From Microbacterium sp. zg-B96 (GTDB lineage Bacteria; Actinomycetota; Actinomycetes; Actinomycetales; Microbacteriaceae), in the NCBI RefSeq assembly GCF_030246865.1, contig NZ_CP126738.1, positions 3,345,840-3,409,839 of the forward strand: DNA of 64,000 nucleotides, written 5' to 3'. Below, piece after piece: positions 61,303 through 64,000 of this stretch (its first letter is position 1; every line of letters begins with the position of its first letter). The notes under the pieces were generated by a model that ran no database searches, was not told the origin of the DNA, and saw only the letters and a list, made by a program, of their open reading frames with translations. Position numbers and translations under genes: made by a program.

Positions 61303-61794
61303 TCACGGGCGGCTGATGACCGTGTGGCGGTCAGCGCCCTCGCCGTACGACTCCGAGACGAAGCCACGCGCCGAGACCACGTCGTGCACGAGCTTGCGCT
61401 CGTAGCTCGACATCGCCGGCAACGATGCCTGGGAGGCACCCTCGTCCAGTCGGGAAATAGCCCGGTCAACGAGCAATTCCAGCTCCCGCTGACGGATGTC
61501 CCGCGACCCGCCGATGTCCAGGATCAGCCGCGAGAATCGACCGGTGCGGTTCTGCACCGCCAGGCGCGTCAGCTCCTGCAGTGCCTGAACGGTGTCCGGG
61601 TGGCTCAGGCGTGACAACGATCCGGAGTCATCGGCCTCGACCGACACGTAGGCGCGACCGCCGCGCACATCCAGGCCGAGGTCACCGTCGACGTCGGCGA
61701 TGTCCAGCAGCACCTCGAGGTAGTCGGCGGCGATGTCGCCTTCCTGCTCGAGCTGCTCGACCGTGACTTCGGGAGTTTCAGGAGTGAGAGTCAT
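61303..61794 (-). CDS. jag: RNA-binding protein Jag / KhpB-like (KH-R3H)
   Basis: RNA-binding protein of 163 residues with a KH-II-like domain (about 15-95) and a C-terminal R3H domain containing MSSYERKLVHDVVSARGFV. It lacks the N-terminal Jag_N domain, as is normal in actinobacteria. With KhpA it binds many RNAs and is linked to cell-wall growth in other Gram-positives. It follows yidC by 21 bp. Confidence 0.94.
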   Translation of the reverse strand: MTLTPETPEVTVEQLEQEGDIAADYLEVLLDIADVDGDLGLDVRGGRAYVSVEADDSGSLSRLSHPDTVQALQELTRLAVQNRTGRFSRLILDIGGSRDIRQRELELLVDRAISRLDEGASQASLPAMSSYERKLVHDVVSARGFVSESYGEGADRHTVISRP

Positions 61795-61815
61795 GTCAGT
61801 TCCCTTCGCGGTCGA

Positions 61816-62949
61816 TCAGGACGTCGGCTTAGGCGGGTTCAGGCCCGGCCGGTTACCGGACTCCCCGCCCTTGGGCGGCTGCTTCTTCTTGGCACGCTGC
61901 TTGCCCATCGGCTGCTGGCGCTTCGGGGCGGCCTCGCGGGCGCGCTCTGCCTCCTCGAGCAGACGCTGCTGCTCGGCGAGGTACTTCTCCATGGGGATCA
62001 CGCGACCCTTGGCATCCAGCGCCTTGCCCTTGCGCGCCAGGCGCTCTTCGCGCTCCTTGGCCGCTTCAGACCCGGGGGTCGGCAGGTTGCGGATGACGAT
62101 GAACTGCTGACCCATCGTCCACAGGTTCGACACGAACCAGTAGATGACGACACCCAGGGGGAAGAAGACACCCGAGAAGATGAATGCCAGCGGCAGCACG
62201 TACAGCATGACCTTCTGCATCGTGTATGCCTGGCCGGTCTTGGCCTCGGGCGACAGGTTCTTCGAGATGATCTGCAGCTGCGTGATGAACTGCGACGCGA
62301 TCATGAGGACCACGAGGACGATCAAGATCGCAACCGTCGCCGTCTGCCCTGTATTGATCGCCTCGATCATGTTCACGTGGAGCGGAGCGACGTCGAACAG
62401 CTTCGCTTCGTAGAACTCTTTCGTGAGCTCGGCATTGAGCAGGCCGACACCGCCCACACCCCACTCGGCGTGGCGCTTCACGTCGCTGAGCGTGTAGAAC
62501 ATGCCCAGCAGAATCGGCATCTGCACCAGGAGCGGCAGACAGCTGGAGACCGGCGTCGTGCCGTGCTTCTTGTAGAGCGCCATCGTCTCGCGACTCATGG
62601 CCTCGCGAGAGAGCTGATCCTTCTTATTGCGGTACTTCTCCTGAACTTTTCGCAGTTCAGGAGCGATTTCCATCATCTTGCGCTGGCTCTTGATCTGCCG
62701 CACGAAGAGCGGGATCAGCGCCGAGCGCACCACGATGACCAGGCCGATGATCGCGAGCACCCAGGTGAGGCCGGCGGCGGTCGGCAGACCGAGAGATGTG
62801 AAGACCCAGTGCCAGAAGACGAGGATCATCTCGACGAGCCACTTGAACGGCCACATCAGGGTCGCGAACAGGTCGAACCCTGTACCCGGCGGCGGAGTCG
62901 TGGGCGACGGAACCACCGGCACCGGTGTCGCAGCGAAGAGATCCAGCAC
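61816..62949 (-). CDS. yidC: Membrane protein insertase YidC
   Basis: Oxa1/YidC/Alb3 insertase of 377 residues with five hydrophobic segments. The conserved hydrophilic-groove arginine lies in IPLFVRQIKSQRKM. The cytoplasmic loop MALYKKHGTTPVSSCLPLLV and the final helices ending in LWTMGQQFIVIRN are seen, then a basic tail (PKRQQPMGKQRAKKKQPPKG) that can touch the ribosome. Start is GTG 62949 with AAAGGAC upstream, three bases after the yidD stop. Confidence 0.97.
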   Translation of the reverse strand: MLDLFAATPVPVVPSPTTPPPGTGFDLFATLMWPFKWLVEMILVFWHWVFTSLGLPTAAGLTWVLAIIGLVIVVRSALIPLFVRQIKSQRKMMEIAPELRKVQEKYRNKKDQLSREAMSRETMALYKKHGTTPVSSCLPLLVQMPILLGMFYTLSDVKRHAEWGVGGVGLLNAELTKEFYEAKLFDVAPLHVNMIEAINTGQTATVAILIVLVVLMIASQFITQLQIISKNLSPEAKTGQAYTMQKVMLYVLPLAFIFSGVFFPLGVVIYWFVSNLWTMGQQFIVIRNLPTPGSEAAKEREERLARKGKALDAKGRVIPMEKYLAEQQRLLEEAERAREAAPKRQQPMGKQRAKKKQPPKGGESGNRPGLNPPKPTS

Positions 62950-62952
62950 GGA

Positions 62953-63312
62953 TCAGTCCTTTCGGGAGGAGGGCACGACGAATCCGTGCCGAGTCAGCTC
63001 GTGGCGAAAGTGAGGGTGCGACGGAACGTCGTCAATCCCACCTGCGGCCCAAGGGTGACAGCGGCCCAGGCGCGCCGCCGCCAAGATGATCCCCTTGGCC
63101 AGGCCATGCTGCTGCACGGCACCGACGGCATAAGCCGAACACGAGGGGTAGTACTTGCACACGTCGCCGTAGACGTGGGAGATCGTGGCGCGATACCCGT
63201 GCAACAACGCCAGGCCCGCATTGCGGGGGAGAAGCGGGATGCTGCGCCACGGCGCCGTGGTATCCAGGGTTCCTTCACCAACAGATGCCGTGGGAAGCGT
63301 CGCGCTACTCAT
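62953..63312 (-). CDS. yidD: Membrane protein insertion efficiency factor YidD
   Basis: Small protein of 119 residues with the family core CKYYPSCSAYAVGAVQQHG and LGRCHPWAAGGIDDVP, carrying the conserved cysteines. The N-terminal amphipathic stretch of about 30 residues associates with the membrane. It aids YidC. ATG 63312 overlaps the rnpA stop by four bases. Confidence 0.96.
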   Translation of the reverse strand: MSSATLPTASVGEGTLDTTAPWRSIPLLPRNAGLALLHGYRATISHVYGDVCKYYPSCSAYAVGAVQQHGLAKGIILAAARLGRCHPWAAGGIDDVPSHPHFRHELTRHGFVVPSSRKD

Positions 63313-63647
63313 GTCACAACCCGCTTGGCAAGACAGCGACGAACCTCGCTGCGTAGCTCCGCATAGGGAGCGTTCGCTGCACTGGGCAGGGCGCGGATCA
63401 CCACGTCGCCGGCGGGGGCGGCGTCGACAAGCACCTCTGCGCAGACGGCTTTGAGCCGCCGGCGCACAGTGTTGCGCACGACGGCACCGCCGACCTGCTT
63501 GCTCACAATGAAACCGAACCGCGGTGAAGCATCACCGGCAACGGGCGCGACGTAGGTGACGGTGTGGGTTCCCCCACAACGCCGACCACCGCGGACCACC
63601 GCACGGTATTCGATGCCGCGTGTGAGGCGGTTCGGCCTCGAGAGCAC
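63309..63647 (-). CDS. rnpA: Ribonuclease P protein component
   Basis: Protein subunit of RNase P, 112 residues, which helps the catalytic RNA mature tRNA 5' ends. The RNR signature is present as AVVRNTVRRRLKAV, preceded by FGFIVSKQVGG. Start is GTG 63647 (VLSRPNRLTR). It lies eight bases downstream of rpmH, in the universal rpmH-rnpA pair. Confidence 0.96.
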   Translation of the reverse strand: MLSRPNRLTRGIEYRAVVRGGRRCGGTHTVTYVAPVAGDASPRFGFIVSKQVGGAVVRNTVRRRLKAVCAEVLVDAAPAGDVVIRALPSAANAPYAELRSEVRRCLAKRVVT

Positions 63648-63655
63648 CGCTCGGG

Positions 63656-63793
63656 TCAGGCCGAGAGCTCGGTGCGCCCCTTGGCGCGACGAGCCGAGAG
63701 GATGGCGCGGCCGGCGCGGGTGTGCATGCGGGCACGGAACCCGTGCTTCTTGGCGCGGCGACGGTTGTTGGGCTGGAAAGTGCGCTTGCTCAT
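63656..63793 (-). CDS. rpmH: 50S ribosomal protein L34
   Basis: Ribosomal protein bL34, 45 residues, [20 protein letters not shown] and so on to GRTELSA. Start ATG 63793; a longer frame upstream (to 63943) is not used, as bL34 always begins MxKRTFQP. It is the first gene of the rpmH-rnpA-yidD-yidC-jag group and divergent from the expected dnaA. Confidence 0.98.
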   Translation of the reverse strand: MSKRTFQPNNRRRAKKHGFRARMHTRAGRAILSARRAKGRTELSA

Positions 63794-64000
63794 GAGGATC
63801 ACTCCGGATCGGCGGTCACCGGAAAGCTGAGACCGGGGACGCGGGTACAGGGGACTGCCCGAGTGGGCATAAGTCAACCGATTAAGGATACGTCGCGCCG
63901 CCTCTGAACTCAAACCGAGCGGTGGAGCGCACACTTTATCCACCGACGGGGGGCGATCCTCGCAATGACACGCGACCGCGCCCTACAGTGGATTTGGTGG
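63794..64000. promoter_or_regulatory. rpmH upstream region, probable edge of the dnaA/oriC region
   Basis: No gene is seen. It contains the DnaA-box-like TTATCCACC (63936-63944, one mismatch to TTATCCACA) and, on the minus strand, TTGACT near 63880 as a possible -35 for rpmH. The A/T content rises slightly. Confidence 0.5.

Noticed and set aside
1..64000. tRNA or rRNA genes
   Set aside because: No cloverleaf with the conserved GGTTCGANTCC-type arm and no rRNA segments were recognised by eye; a tRNAscan run would settle this.

Overview
The window is about 70% G+C actinobacterial chromosome. It is most likely from the family Microbacteriaceae (Microbacterium-like). This rests on the gene content, the frequent gcatcc/gatgcc codon pairs, the DUF222-HNH protein, and the order rpmH-rnpA-yidD-yidC-jag-rsmG-parA-parB. 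The species assignment is inference. The right edge lies in the rpmH upstream region, so dnaA and oriC should begin just beyond position 64000. The origin-proximal genes on the minus strand therefore point away from the origin.

Layout. 1-4.5 kb: a branched-chain (or pyruvate) dehydrogenase operon, E1alpha-E1beta-E2 (E2 runs off the left edge), and a histidinol-phosphate/aromatic aminotransferase. 4.6-11 kb: a holin-like membrane protein, a WXG100-like small helical protein overlapping a helical-plus-lipase protein, a low-molecular-weight phosphatase, purB, two small membrane proteins and a PQQ-type sugar dehydrogenase lipoprotein. 11-20.3 kb: an accessory metabolic and detoxification region (VOC proteins, DUF1801, AraC regulator, MATE exporter, FMN reductase, zinc alcohol dehydrogenase, two SDRs, aldo/keto reductase, DUF2255, RidA). 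20.3-28.3 kb: hydrolases, a DUF222-HNH protein, a capsule-type glycosyltransferase, an acyl-CoA ligase, an ArsR/SRPBCC pair and a manganese catalase. 28.3-34 kb: a branched-chain amino acid-type ABC transporter operon in which two permeases and an ATPase are fused in one 892-residue protein, preceded by a probably frameshifted small gene. 34-37.8 kb: aldo/keto reductase, a TetR regulator with a clear palindromic operator, a membrane protein and a PRC-barrel/DUF2382 stress protein.

37.8-41.2 kb: rpsF-ssb-rpsR-rplI followed by dnaB, with DnaA-box-like sites in the leader of dnaB. 41.5-46.9 kb: a triple 20-bp tandem repeat, then four tandem, translationally coupled or closely spaced paralogous membrane proteins of unknown function and a further membrane protein. 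47-58 kb: a long palindrome, cca, a class I methyltransferase, a DUF6049 secreted protein with murJ, trxB-trxA behind a SigR/SigH-type promoter, and parB-parA.

58.1-61.3 kb is the most striking part. About 3.2 kb contains twelve intact parS cores and three degenerate ones, most of them embedded in two families of tandem satellite repeats (about 158 bp and about 90-135 bp). One parS forms the start of the parA coding sequence and another abuts the rsmG start. A GIY-YIG gene sits inside the array. The window ends with rsmG, jag, yidC, yidD, rnpA and rpmH.
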